This document shows, piece after piece, positions 14,996-23,666 of a stretch of DNA of 64,000 bases; positions within the stretch are counted from its first letter, which is position 1; each line of letters begins with the position of its first letter. The stretch covers positions 1-64,000 of the forward strand of contig NZ_BMNK01000018.1 of NCBI RefSeq assembly GCF_014646515.1, read 5' to 3'. The stretch comes from Nonomuraea glycinis (lineage in GTDB: Bacteria; Actinomycetota; Actinomycetes; Streptosporangiales; Streptosporangiaceae). A program made the position numbers and the translations under genes. Under the pieces are notes generated by a model. That model did not search any database. It saw nothing but the letters and a program-made list of their open reading frames with translations, and was not told where the DNA came from.

Positions 14996-16252
14996 TCAGC
15001 TGAAGCTGGCGTGCGGGGCGCTGGTGCCCTGGGGCACGCGGGTCGGGCCGGACGCGCTGGGCCGGATGTCGAAGTCGAAGATCGCGGTCGGCAGGTAGAC
15101 GGTGGCGCAGGAGTTGGGGATGTCCACCACGCCCGACAGCCGGCCTTCGATCGGCGCGGCCCCGAGCAGCAGATATGCCTGCTCACGGCTGTAGCCGAAC
15201 GTCGTCAGGTAGTCGATCGCGTGCAGGCAGGCCCGCTGGTAGGACAGCTGCGCGTCGAGATAGCGCTGCTCGCCGTCCAGCGTGACGGACGTCCCGGAGA
15301 ACGCGAGCCACTCGCTGTACTGGGGCGGGACACGGCCCGGCATGAAGATGGTGTTCTCGCCGACCCCGTACGTCTCCATGCCCCCCTTGATGAGGTCGAC
15401 GTGCAGGTCGATGAAGCCGCCCATCTCGATGGCCCCGCAGAAGGTGATCTCGCCGTCGCCCTGCGAGAAGTGCAGGTCGCCGACCGACAGGTTCGCGCCG
15501 GGCACGAACACCGGGTAGAAGACGCGGGACCCCTTGGTGAAATTCTTGATGTCCTGGTTGCCGCCGTTCTCCCGGGGCGGGGCCGTACGGGCGGCTTCGC
15601 CGGCGACCCGGTCGAACTCGGACGAGGGCACCGACCCGAGGATCGCGTCCTGAGGCTCCGGGGGCAGGGCCAGCGGCGGCACCCGGTGCGGAGCGGTGGC
15701 GATCAACGCCCCCTCCCGGGTGTTCCATTTCGCCAGCAGCTCCGCCGACGGGGCGGTGCCCATGAGGCCAGGGTGGACGATGCCGGTGAACGACACCGCC
15801 GGGATGTGGCGCGAGGTGGCGTCCTGACCGGAGAAGTCCCAGATCGCCTTGTAGGCGTCGGGGAACTGTTCGGTGAGGAACCCGCCGCCGTTCTTGGTGG
15901 GGAAGATTCCGGTGTAGCCCCACCCCTGGCCGGCCAGCGGGCCGCTGTCCTCCTGCGGGATGGCCCCCAAGTCGAGGATGTCCACGATCAGCAAGTCGCC
16001 CGGCTCGGCCCCCGCGACCGAGAACGGGCCGCTGAGCGCGTGCACCGTCGTCAGCGGGGCGTCACGGATGTCCTCGGCGGAGTCGTCGTTGTGGATCGCG
16101 CCGTCGAACCACTCCCGGCAGTGGACCCGGAAGCTGTCGCCCGGTTTGACGTGGGCCACCGGCGGGATCTCGGGATGCCAACGGTTGTGACCGACCTTGG
16201 CCTGGTCGGTGAATCTCTTGGTCGAGTCGAGCGGGAAGATCAGCTCTGGCAC
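14996..16252 (-). CDS. fmdA: Formamidase/acetamidase
   Basis: A 418-residue FmdA/AmdA-family enzyme that hydrolyses formamide or short amides to ammonia and the acid. Conserved stretches include HNRWHPEIPPVAHVKPGDSF, FDGAIHNDDS, 'LSGPFSVAGAEPGDLLIVDI', GWGYTGIF, the SFTGIVHPGLMGTAPS loop and SVGDLHFSQGDGEI, with the His/Glu/Asp metal-type residues in place. I chose GTG 16252 because AAAGGAA lies 7 bases upstream and the family starts at PELIFPLD; the open frame continues further only as noise. It lies 28 bases downstream of fmdB, clearly one operon, and ends before a strong terminator. Confidence 0.92.
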   Translation of the reverse strand: MPELIFPLDSTKRFTDQAKVGHNRWHPEIPPVAHVKPGDSFRVHCREWFDGAIHNDDSAEDIRDAPLTTVHALSGPFSVAGAEPGDLLIVDILDLGAIPQEDSGPLAGQGWGYTGIFPTKNGGGFLTEQFPDAYKAIWDFSGQDATSRHIPAVSFTGIVHPGLMGTAPSAELLAKWNTREGALIATAPHRVPPLALPPEPQDAILGSVPSSEFDRVAGEAARTAPPRENGGNQDIKNFTKGSRVFYPVFVPGANLSVGDLHFSQGDGEITFCGAIEMGGFIDLHVDLIKGGMETYGVGENTIFMPGRVPPQYSEWLAFSGTSVTLDGEQRYLDAQLSYQRACLHAIDYLTTFGYSREQAYLLLGAAPIEGRLSGVVDIPNSCATVYLPTAIFDFDIRPSASGPTRVPQGTSAPHASFS

Positions 16253-16280
16253 GGCTGGATTCCTTTCAGCGCGGGAACGG

Positions 16281-16562
16281 TCACGGGCGCGGCAGGCGTC
16301 GGGTGGCGGGATGGGCGGCCACCACGCCCGTGCCGCGGCGTCGCGGCAGGGAGGTGACGACCTCGGGCTCGGCGGCGCTGCGCTCCGCGCGCTGCAACTG
16401 AGCCGACACGGCGGCCGGAGTGCGCGCCAGCATGGGCGTCGAGAACACCCGGACCGAGGTCGCGCCGCAGTCCGGGCACGGCACCGCGGCCGTTGCGGTG
16501 CCGATCGGAAAAGCGACCTCGACGTCGGAGCAGTGCGGACAGCGATAGCCATATATCGCCAT
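16281..16562 (-). CDS. fmdB: FmdB-type zinc-ribbon protein
   Basis: A 93-residue small regulator or accessory protein. The N-terminus MAIYGYRCPHC and a second CPDCG pair about 25 residues later form the FmdB zinc ribbon. The Pro/Arg-rich C-terminal half is probably disordered. ATG 16562 was chosen over an upstream in-frame start at 16592 because the family always begins MxxYxYxC and AAGGG precedes it. It is the first gene of the fmdBA operon, whose products act in formamide or acetamide use. Confidence 0.85.
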   Translation of the reverse strand: MAIYGYRCPHCSDVEVAFPIGTATAAVPCPDCGATSVRVFSTPMLARTPAAVSAQLQRAERSAAEPEVVTSLPRRRGTGVVAAHPATRRLPRP

Positions 16563-16658
16563 AGCGAGAGCCCTTCGCGCGAGGTTGGACAAAGCCTCCC
16601 CGGCTCAGGGCCTCTCTAGCGACGTGACCTCGGGCAACAGCCGCAGAGCCGGATACCT

Positions 16659-16678
16659 ATGCACCGTAACGCGTGCAT
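16659..16678. promoter_or_regulatory. Inverted repeat upstream of fmdB
   Basis: Arms ATGCAC/GTGCAT around an 8-base centre lie 97 bases before the fmdB start, in the 200-base gap that must hold its promoter. No regulator can be assigned. Confidence 0.35.
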
Positions 16679-16769
16679 GAACCGCGCTCTATCTCACTTG
16701 TCCCATATTGCTCGCAGGGTAAGACAGATCGCAGAGGCCCCCGGCAAAACAGGTGTAACTCTCCAGGGC

Positions 16770-17342
16770 TCAGCGCCCTGACCAGAACGGGTCCCGGCCG
16801 ATGAACCCGAGCAGCCTGGCCTGGGCGTCCGCATCGCCGGGCACCTCGACCGGCGCGCCGTACTGGCCGGAAGAGCGGATGGCCTGCTCCATCGGCTCCA
16901 TCTGCCCGAGGAGCCGGGCACAGAAGCCGGGGTCCAGCCGGTCGTCCTGGCCGGTGGCCCGGGAGAGATCCCAGGTGTGCATGAACACGTCAGCGGTGTA
17001 GAACCGGTCGATCGCGGCCTCCACCGGCAGGCTGCCGACATGCCGGTTGACGAACTGCCGGTGCGCCGTCTCCGGGGTGTCCAGCAGCGCCTGCACCCCG
17101 TCGCAGTGCACCTGCCACGCCGCGACCGGGTCCTCGTCCACCGAGGGTCCGTGGGGCAGTTCGAGGTCGGCGCCGGAGGCGAGGAACCCGGGGAGCCATT
17201 CGGTCAGGTGGCGTACGACGTCGCGGGCGTTCCAGCCGTCGACAGGGGCGGGCGCGTCCCAGGTCCGCGTACCGCGAACCCGGTCCGTGAACAGCCCGGC
17301 GACCTGCCGGTGCCGCTCGGAAGGGCGGTCGGACAGTGCCAT
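16770..17342 (-). CDS. DinB-like maleylpyruvate-isomerase-type protein
   Basis: A 190-residue member of the actinobacterial maleylpyruvate isomerase/TIGR03086-like group. The early signature WNARDVVRHLTEWLPGFLA contains the first metal-binding His. A middle helix 'FVNRHVGSLPVEAAIDRFY' and the 'DVFMHTWDLSRATGQDDRLD' block supply further His residues, giving the usual three-His site. Many members use mycothiol as cofactor; here that is inferred. ATG 17342 has GGAGAGG upstream. It stands alone between terminators. Confidence 0.75.
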   Translation of the reverse strand: MALSDRPSERHRQVAGLFTDRVRGTRTWDAPAPVDGWNARDVVRHLTEWLPGFLASGADLELPHGPSVDEDPVAAWQVHCDGVQALLDTPETAHRQFVNRHVGSLPVEAAIDRFYTADVFMHTWDLSRATGQDDRLDPGFCARLLGQMEPMEQAIRSSGQYGAPVEVPGDADAQARLLGFIGRDPFWSGR

Positions 17343-17381
17343 CGATGAGCATCCTCTCCAGCTTCGGGTACCCCCCGAGTC

Positions 17382-17411
17382 CTCGTGGGGGCGGCGCGCC
17401 GCCCCCACGAG
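17382..17411. terminator. 30-bp perfect palindrome, terminator-like
   Basis: CTCGTGGGGGCGGCG is followed directly by its reverse complement, just 7 bases past the aldo/keto reductase stop. A stem this GC-rich would end transcription of that gene. Confidence 0.65.
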
Positions 17412-17418
17412 AAAGATC

Positions 17419-18387
17419 TTAGAACCGCACCTCACGAGCCGTGTACGGCTCCGCCAGCGAAGCGAGCTCCTGCTCCGAGAGCCGCACCCCCACGGCCGCC
17501 ACCGCGTCGTCCACGTGCCGATCCTTGGTCGCCCCCACGATCGGCGCCGTGACGGCCGACTGGTGGAGCAGCCAGGCCAGCGCGATCTGAGCGGCGGGCA
17601 GCTCCCGCGCACGGGCGAGCTCCGCCACCCGGTCCACGATCAGCCGGTCGTTGGCGGGCTCGTACAGGAAGTCGATCCGCTCGTCCGACCCCGTCCTCGC
17701 CGTGGCGGCGTCGGACCCGGCGCGGGCGAGCACCCCGCGCGCCAGCGGGCTCCACGGGATCACGCCCACCCCCTGGTCCGCGCAGAGGGGCAGCATCTCG
17801 CGCTCCTCCTCGCGGTAGAGGAGGTTGTAGTGGTTCTGCATGGACACGAACTTGGTCCACCCGTGCCGCTCGGCGACCTGCTGCGCCTTGGCGAACTGCC
17901 ACGCCCACATGGTCGACGCGCCGATATAGCGCGCCTTGCCCGCCTTGACGACCTCGTGCAGCGCCTCCATCGTCTCCTCGATCGGCGTCTCGGGGTCCCA
18001 CCGGTGGATCTGGTAGAGGTCCACGTGGTCGGTGCCGAGCCGCCGCAGCGAGTCGTCGATCGCGGTGTGGATGTGCTTGCGGGACAGGCCGCGATCGTTG
18101 CGCCCCTTGCCCATCGGGAAGAACACCTTGGTGGCGAGCACATAGTCGGAGCGGCGGGGGAAGATCCGGCGCAGCACGTTGCCGGTGACGGTCTCGCTGG
18201 CCCCTGAGCTGTAGACGTCGGCGGTGTCGAAGAAGGTGACGCCGCCGTCGGCCGCCCGCCGGATGATGGGCTCGGCCTGGTCCTCCGGCAGCGCCCACTC
18301 CTGCTTGGCCGGGTCGCCGAAGCTCATCATCCCCAAGCAGATCCGCGAGACGTGCAATCCGCTGTCACCCAGTCGCGTGTAGTCCAT
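17419..18387 (-). CDS. Aldo/keto reductase
   Basis: A 322-residue NADPH-dependent oxidoreductase of the YajO/AKR11-like group. The catalytic tetrad is visible: Asp and Tyr in FFDTADVYSSGASE, Lys in VLATKVFFPMGKG, His in DLYQIHRWDPETP. The cofactor end shows AIVGATKDRHVDDA-type sequence near the C-terminus. ATG 18387 begins at the conserved MDYTRLGDSGLHVS; another ATG four codons earlier has no ribosome site. Directly upstream is the alcohol dehydrogenase gene, on the same strand with a 35-base gap, so the two may be cotranscribed. Confidence 0.92.
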   Translation of the reverse strand: MDYTRLGDSGLHVSRICLGMMSFGDPAKQEWALPEDQAEPIIRRAADGGVTFFDTADVYSSGASETVTGNVLRRIFPRRSDYVLATKVFFPMGKGRNDRGLSRKHIHTAIDDSLRRLGTDHVDLYQIHRWDPETPIEETMEALHEVVKAGKARYIGASTMWAWQFAKAQQVAERHGWTKFVSMQNHYNLLYREEEREMLPLCADQGVGVIPWSPLARGVLARAGSDAATARTGSDERIDFLYEPANDRLIVDRVAELARARELPAAQIALAWLLHQSAVTAPIVGATKDRHVDDAVAAVGVRLSEQELASLAEPYTAREVRF

Positions 18388-18422
18388 GCCGCCCACCATA
18401 TGACCGGGAAAAGAGCGGGGTC

Positions 18423-19460
18423 TCAGCGGGGATACGGTGGAGTGATCATGGTGACGCCCGGCACCGAGCCGATCGCCATCAGGGCCTTGCCGGCGTCGGC
18501 GAGGCCGATGGTCCTGGTGACGAGCTGGTCCGGGTGCAGCAGACCGGCCCTGATCATCTCCATCATCGGCGGGTACGCGTGCGCCGCCATCCCATGGCTG
18601 CCCAGCAGCCGCAGCTCCAGCGCGACCACCCGGTCCATCGGCACCGGCGTCGCCCCGCCCGGCAGCAGGCCGACCTGCACGTGCCGGCCGCGCCGGCGCA
18701 GGCTCTCCACCGAGGCGGCGCAGGTCTGCGGGCTGCCCAGAGCGTCGATCGAGGTGTGCGCGCCGCCCCTGGTCAGCTCCCTGACCTGGGCGGCGGCGTC
18801 ACCCGCCGAGCCGTCGACGAAGTGCGTGGCGCCCGCCTCCTCGGCCAGGTGCAGCGCGTCGGTGCTGATGTCGACGGCCACCACCCGCGCCCCAGCCGCA
18901 CTCGCGATCATGATCGCGGACAGGCCCACACCCCCACAGCCGTGTACGGCCACCCACTCGCCCGGCGCCACCCGGCCGACCTGCGAGACCGCGCGGAAGG
19001 CGGTGGCGAAGCGGCAGCCGAGGCCGGCCGCGGTGACGTACGACATGTCCTCGGGGAGCGGGATGAGGTTGACGTCGGCGTGGTCGATCGCCACCAGCTC
19101 GGCGTAGGAGCCCCAATGGGTGAAGCCGGGCTGCGTCTGCCGCTCGCACACCTGCTGCTCGCCGGCGGCGCAGGCCGTACAGGATCCGCAGGCGCAGACG
19201 AACGGGACCGTCACCCGCGCGCCGGGCAGCCACCCGCGCACGTCGGAGCCGACCGCTTCGACGACGCCCGCCAGCTCGTGGCCCGGGACGTGCGGCAGGA
19301 CCCGGATGTCGGGGTCGTGCCCCTGCCAGGCGTGCCAGTCGCTGCGGCACAGCCCTGTCGCCTCGACCCTGATGATCGCGCCGTGTGGGGCGGGGGACGG
19401 GTCGGGCAGCTCGCGCACGTCGAGCTCTCCACCGAAGATGTCAAAGGCAACCGCTCGCAT
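18423..19460 (-). CDS. Zinc-dependent alcohol dehydrogenase
   Basis: A 345-residue medium-chain dehydrogenase. Catalytic zinc ligands are in GLCRSDWHAW and VPGHELAGVV. The structural zinc lobe CACGSCTACAAGEQQVC keeps all four Cys. The NAD(P)-binding motif is VHGCGGVGLSAIMIA. Substrate specificity cannot be read. The gene starts one base after the stop of the MmyB-type regulator gene upstream, so regulator and enzyme form a tight operon with the aldo/keto reductase behind them. Confidence 0.92.
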   Translation of the reverse strand: MRAVAFDIFGGELDVRELPDPSPAPHGAIIRVEATGLCRSDWHAWQGHDPDIRVLPHVPGHELAGVVEAVGSDVRGWLPGARVTVPFVCACGSCTACAAGEQQVCERQTQPGFTHWGSYAELVAIDHADVNLIPLPEDMSYVTAAGLGCRFATAFRAVSQVGRVAPGEWVAVHGCGGVGLSAIMIASAAGARVVAVDISTDALHLAEEAGATHFVDGSAGDAAAQVRELTRGGAHTSIDALGSPQTCAASVESLRRRGRHVQVGLLPGGATPVPMDRVVALELRLLGSHGMAAHAYPPMMEMIRAGLLHPDQLVTRTIGLADAGKALMAIGSVPGVTMITPPYPR

Positions 19461-19461
19461 C

Positions 19462-20307
19462 TCATGAGCTTAGGGTCAATCGCCGCAGCTCGCGCAAGGC
19501 CTGCTCGGAAGGGGAGCCAGGCTCGGTGGTGCAGATGACCACCTGCAGGTCATCGCGGCCGGGCACCCGCATGACCTGGCAGAGCGTCTCGATCGTGCCG
19601 GTCGCCGGGTGGGCGACGTGCGTGAGCCGCTCCTCGCGGGGCCGTACCTCGTGCGCGTCCCACACGCGGGCGAAAGCGGGGCTGAGCGCGAGCATCTCCG
19701 CGACCAGCGCCCGCAGGCCGGGGTCGTCGGGGTAGCACCCCACCGCCATGCGCAGGTTGGCGACGCAGGCGCGGGCGAAGTGGCCCTGCTGCTCGTCGTC
19801 GAGGAGCTCATCGATGTCAGGGGAGAGAAAGGTCCAGCGGATGACATTCAGGTCGTCATGCGACCGGGAGCCGAGGTCGAGGAGCGCGTAGGCCAACGGG
19901 TTCCAGGCGAGGATGTCGTACCTGGGGTTCAGGACGAAAGCGGGCACCTCCTCCAGGGAGTCGATCAGGTGCAGGGCGCTTTCCGGCACGTCGGACCTGA
20001 TCCCGGGCGCGTTGAGCGGCTGCCCGGCCAGGCGGAACAGGTGGGTCCGCTCGTCCTGGTCCAGCATCAGCGCCTGGGCCAGCGCGTTGATCACCTGTCG
20101 CGACGGGTGCGGGCCGCGGCCCTGTTCCAGCCGGATGTAGTAGTCGATCGACATGCCCGCGAGCTGCGCGACCTCCTGCCTGCGCAGCCCGGGGGTACGG
20201 CGCTGCCCGGTATCGGGCAGCGCGACGTCCCCGGGCGTGACGCGGGCCCGCCTGCTGCGGAGGAATTCAGCCAGCCCGGCTCGGTTCATGAGGCCATTGT
20301 CCGTCAT
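19462..20307 (-). CDS. XRE-family regulator with MmyB-like ligand domain
   Basis: A 281-residue regulator. Residues 5-85 form a Cro/CI helix-turn-helix (LAEFLRSRRARVTP, RRQEVAQLAGMSIDYYIRLE, QALMLDQDERTHLFRLAG). Residues 105-270 match the MmyB-like ligand-binding domain (PAFVLNPRYDILAWNPLAYA, NVIRWTFLSP). Actinomycetes carry many of these beside reductases that they control. A start at Met7 is possible. It is divergent from a short-chain dehydrogenase with 87 bases between, and also leads the alcohol dehydrogenase operon. Confidence 0.88.
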   Translation of the reverse strand: MTDNGLMNRAGLAEFLRSRRARVTPGDVALPDTGQRRTPGLRRQEVAQLAGMSIDYYIRLEQGRGPHPSRQVINALAQALMLDQDERTHLFRLAGQPLNAPGIRSDVPESALHLIDSLEEVPAFVLNPRYDILAWNPLAYALLDLGSRSHDDLNVIRWTFLSPDIDELLDDEQQGHFARACVANLRMAVGCYPDDPGLRALVAEMLALSPAFARVWDAHEVRPREERLTHVAHPATGTIETLCQVMRVPGRDDLQVVICTTEPGSPSEQALRELRRLTLSS

Positions 20308-20394
20308 GTGGCATCAGACGTGGGTGGTACTGCTGATACCAGCATCAGCAGGTCTCTCCCGCTGCTCTCGCGGCCCCTGCCAGCGTGAGAGACC

Positions 20395-21105
20395 ATGACG
20401 ACGACAGCGCTCATCACAGGCGCCAACAAGGGCATCGGTTACGAGACCGCGCGGCAGCTCGGTGAGCGAGGCATCACCGCCATCGTGGGCGCGCGCGACG
20501 AGGAGCGCGGGCGGGCCGCCGCCGAACGGCTCGGTCAGCCGTACGTCCGGCTTGACGTGACGGACGAGGCGAGCGTCCAGGCTGCGGCCAAATGGATCGG
20601 AGAGGAGTACGGCTCGCTCGACATCCTGGTCAACAACGCCGGCATCGTGGCGCCGCCGCACGATCTGGCGCCCAGCGCCACCACGGCCGCCATCATGCGG
20701 CAGACCTTCGAGGTGAACGTGTTCGGCGTGGTGACCGTGACCCACGCGATGCTGCCGCTGCTGCGCCGGGCGCCCGCCGCCAGAATCGTGAACATGTCGA
20801 CCGAGCTCGGCTCCCTGACGGCGGCGCTCGACCCGGACAACCAGTTCTACGCGCTGAACATGCTGGCCTACAACTCCTCCAAGTCCGCGCTCAACATGCT
20901 CACCGTCAGCTACGCCAAGGAGCTGTGGGACACCCCGATCAGAGTGAACGTCATCGACCCCGGCTTCTGCGCCACCGACTTGAACGCGCACACCGGGTTC
21001 CGCACCGCCGAACAGGGCGCGGCGGTCGCCGTGCGGCTGGCGACCCTGGACGCCGACGGTCCCACCGGCGCCTTCTTCCAGGAAGAAGGACCGCTGCCCT
21101 GGTGA
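20395..21105 (+). CDS. Short-chain dehydrogenase/reductase (carbonyl reductase-like)
   Basis: A 236-residue classical SDR. Motifs are TGANKGIGYE (cofactor glycine motif), NNAG, a catalytic Ser in IVNMSTELGS, and the YNSSKSALN Tyr-x-x-x-Lys pair. The NPGFC-like loop here reads DPGFCATDLN. The group resembles plant and animal carbonyl reductases. GAGAG precedes ATG 20395. The divergent MmyB-type regulator is the likely controller; inverted-repeat fragments GCTGATACCAGCATCAGC lie in the gap. Confidence 0.9.
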   Translation: MTTTALITGANKGIGYETARQLGERGITAIVGARDEERGRAAAERLGQPYVRLDVTDEASVQAAAKWIGEEYGSLDILVNNAGIVAPPHDLAPSATTAAIMRQTFEVNVFGVVTVTHAMLPLLRRAPAARIVNMSTELGSLTAALDPDNQFYALNMLAYNSSKSALNMLTVSYAKELWDTPIRVNVIDPGFCATDLNAHTGFRTAEQGAAVAVRLATLDADGPTGAFFQEEGPLPW

Positions 21106-21141
21106 AGGTGTCAAAGCCTTCCCCCAGGACAGAGAGGGGGG

Positions 21142-22539
21142 ATGGGACAGGATCTAGATAAAGCGCGATTTTCTGAAGCAGAATTCGTCCAATTCGGGGA
21201 GCGCCTTCACGAACAGCTCGCGGTGCTGCGCGAGCTGCTCGACAAGCCGGGCTTCGGCGAGGGGCCGGTGACCATCGGGGCCGAGCTGGAGCTGTTCCTC
21301 GTGGACGAGGCGGGCCGGCCGCTGCCGCGCAACGCCGAGGTGCGCGCGGCGCTCGACGACCCACGTGTGGTGCTGGAGCTGGGCCGCTACAACCTGGAGG
21401 TGAACCTCACCCCGCTGCCGCTGGCCGGGCCGTCCTTCGAACGGCTCGGCGCGGAGATCCAGGAGACCCTCCGCAAGGTGGACGCGGCCGTCGAAGGGGG
21501 CGGGGCGCTGCCCATCGGGATCCTGCCGACGTTGAACACCGAGGACTTCACCGCCGACGCCATCAGCGACGAGAACCGCTACGAGGCGCTGAGCAGGGGC
21601 ATCCGGCGGCTGCGGCTGGAGCCGTTCCTGGTCAAGATCGATGACCTGGAGCTCTCGGTGCAGAACGTGATCCTGGAGAGCGCCAACACCTCCTGGCAGG
21701 TGCACCTGCGCACCCCGCCGGACCGGTTCGCCCGGCTGTTCAACGCCGCCCAGCTGGCCATCGGCCCGGTCCTGGCCGTCTGCGGGAACTCGCCGCTGTT
21801 CCTCGGCAGGACGCTGTGGGAGGAGACAAGGATCGCGCTGTTCGAGGAGGCCGCCGACGACCGGGACGTGGAGCGGCTCTACCGCAAGGACGGCCGCGTC
21901 ACCTTCGGCTCCGACTGGGTGCACGAGGGCGCGTACGAGATCTTCGAGAGGTACGTGAACGACTACGACCCGGTCGTGCCCGATCTCAGCGACGACGGCG
22001 CGCCGGGCGACGTGCCCCAGCTGCGCCTGCACCAGGGCACGATCTGGCAGTGGAACCGGCCCGTCTTCGACCCGGCCGACGGCGGCCACCTGCGCATCGA
22101 GATGCGCGCGCTGCCCGCCGGCCCTTCGCACGCGGACATGACGGCCAACACGGCGTTCCTGCTCGGGCTGACCCTGGCGCAGGCGGAACGCGACCTGACC
22201 GGATACCGCTTCGCGGAGGCGTACCAGAACTTCTACCGCGCGGCCATGCACGGGCTGGACGCCAAGCTCTCCTGGCCGGGCAAGGACGGCGAGTTCAACG
22301 CCGCGGACCTGGTGCTCAGCCTGCTGCCCGAGTCGCGGGCCGCGCTGCTGGCGGCCGGGGTGGCGGCCAAGGACGTGGACGACGCCTTCGACATCATCGA
22401 GCAGCGAACTCGGCTGGGACGTACCGGAGCGGTGTGGCAGCGGGAGACACTGGAGGCGTTCGGCGGCGACAGGGAGCGGCTGGTGCGGCGCTATCGCGAA
22501 CTAGCGCTGTCCGGATTGCCAGTCCACATGTGGCCATAA
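21142..22539 (+). CDS. Glutamate-cysteine ligase family (GCS2) protein
   Basis: A 465-residue ATP-grasp-like carboxylate-amine ligase. The early block VTIGAELELFLVDEAGRPLP is the substrate-binding signature. Further conserved segments are LGRYNLEVNLTPLPLAG, NVILESANTSWQVHL and 'FDPADGGHLRIEMRALPAGP'. Some members make gamma-glutamyl-cysteine (EgtA-like), others act on unknown amines; the true substrate cannot be read. GAGAGGGGGG precedes ATG 21142 closely. It follows the SDR gene by 36 bases but no functional link is evident. Confidence 0.82.
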   Translation: MGQDLDKARFSEAEFVQFGERLHEQLAVLRELLDKPGFGEGPVTIGAELELFLVDEAGRPLPRNAEVRAALDDPRVVLELGRYNLEVNLTPLPLAGPSFERLGAEIQETLRKVDAAVEGGGALPIGILPTLNTEDFTADAISDENRYEALSRGIRRLRLEPFLVKIDDLELSVQNVILESANTSWQVHLRTPPDRFARLFNAAQLAIGPVLAVCGNSPLFLGRTLWEETRIALFEEAADDRDVERLYRKDGRVTFGSDWVHEGAYEIFERYVNDYDPVVPDLSDDGAPGDVPQLRLHQGTIWQWNRPVFDPADGGHLRIEMRALPAGPSHADMTANTAFLLGLTLAQAERDLTGYRFAEAYQNFYRAAMHGLDAKLSWPGKDGEFNAADLVLSLLPESRAALLAAGVAAKDVDDAFDIIEQRTRLGRTGAVWQRETLEAFGGDRERLVRRYRELALSGLPVHMWP

Positions 22540-22606
22540 TGCGCAACCATCACTGGCTTTCGCTCGTCTGACTCAGTCAGAGGAACGAAATGACTGGGGG
22601 CAACAC

Positions 22607-23629
22607 ATGGTTCCGACCGACAAGGCGCCTTTCACTTTACGGCGGGCGACGGGCACGCTCGCCGAGGGGGCGGCGAAGCTGGCCGGCGAGATCGAACCCG
22701 CCACGGTGCAGACCGTGCTGGCCGACGCCAACAGGAAGGCGGTGCGCAAGGGGGCGGCCGCGGCGTTCGGCGCGATGCGCCCGCCTTCCATGTGGTACGC
22801 CTTCGACCGCGGCGACCAGGACACCACCGACTGGTATCCCCAGGGGCTCACCTGCGGGGAGGATTCCGGCACCATCGACGCGTCGGTCTTCTTCGTCACC
22901 TGGTACTTCCGGCCGCAGGCGGGGGAGCGGGGGATCAGGATCTCCTTCCTCAGCCCGCAGACCCTGAAGTACCGCCACGCGCTGCTCGTCGAGGCCAAGC
23001 CCGACGGCTCCTACCTGCCGATCAACATCCACGCCGGTGGCGTCGCCTGCTACGGCGATCGGCTGTACGTGGCCGACACCACCAGGGGACTGCGGGTCTT
23101 CGACCTGACCAAGGTGCTCGATTTACGGTCCGTCCAGAGCGATCTGGGCGATCCCGAGCGGATCGGCCGGCACCAAGGCAAACTCCACGCCTTCGGCTAC
23201 CGGTACGTGCTTCCCCAGACGGACTCCTGGCGGCTGGCCACGACCGGCGCCCGCTTCTCCTTCGTCGGTGTCGACCGCACCACCACGCCGCACACGCTGA
23301 TCTCCGGCGAGTACGTCGAGGACGCCACCACCGGCCGCGTCGCCCGGTGGAACCTGGAGTTGGACGGCGTGCCCAGGGACGCCTACGTGCTGGGCCACCG
23401 GAAGATCCAGGGGGCGGTCTCCCGGGGCGGCACGTGGTACCTCAGCCAGGCGGCGAGCAGCACCGTCAACGGCAAGCTGCTCGTCGACTCCGGCAGCGGG
23501 GTCGAGACGCGGCCGTTCCCGGTCGGGCCGGAGGACCTGACCGCCCGGGGGAGCAAGCTGTGGAGCGTCACCGAGTTCGCGAACAGAAGGGTGATCTTCG
23601 GCGTCAACCTCGTCGGAGCAGGGGCGTGA
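22607..23629 (+). CDS. Uncharacterised beta-propeller-like protein
   Basis: A 340-residue protein without signal peptide or membrane segment; I recognise no named family. Strand-rich repeats such as GGVACYGDRLYVADTTRGLR, 'HGKLHAFGYRYVLPQTDSW'-type and 'GSKLWSVTEFANRRVIFGV' suggest a propeller fold. The N-terminal 60 residues are helical. ATG 22607 is the likely start. The 67-base gap before it contains the palindrome CTGACTCAGTCAG at 22568-22580. Codon use is normal for the genome. Confidence 0.6.
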   Translation: MVPTDKAPFTLRRATGTLAEGAAKLAGEIEPATVQTVLADANRKAVRKGAAAAFGAMRPPSMWYAFDRGDQDTTDWYPQGLTCGEDSGTIDASVFFVTWYFRPQAGERGIRISFLSPQTLKYRHALLVEAKPDGSYLPINIHAGGVACYGDRLYVADTTRGLRVFDLTKVLDLRSVQSDLGDPERIGRHQGKLHAFGYRYVLPQTDSWRLATTGARFSFVGVDRTTTPHTLISGEYVEDATTGRVARWNLELDGVPRDAYVLGHRKIQGAVSRGGTWYLSQAASSTVNGKLLVDSGSGVETRPFPVGPEDLTARGSKLWSVTEFANRRVIFGVNLVGAGA

Positions 23630-23666
23630 CTCGCCGCCCGGCCGGTCCCATGTAACACTCCGGACC

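Noticed and set aside
16655..16690. A possible GlnR box before fmdB (GTAAC...GAAC)
   Set aside because: The spacing is seven bases or more instead of six and the second half-site lacks the leading G, so nitrogen control is not supported.
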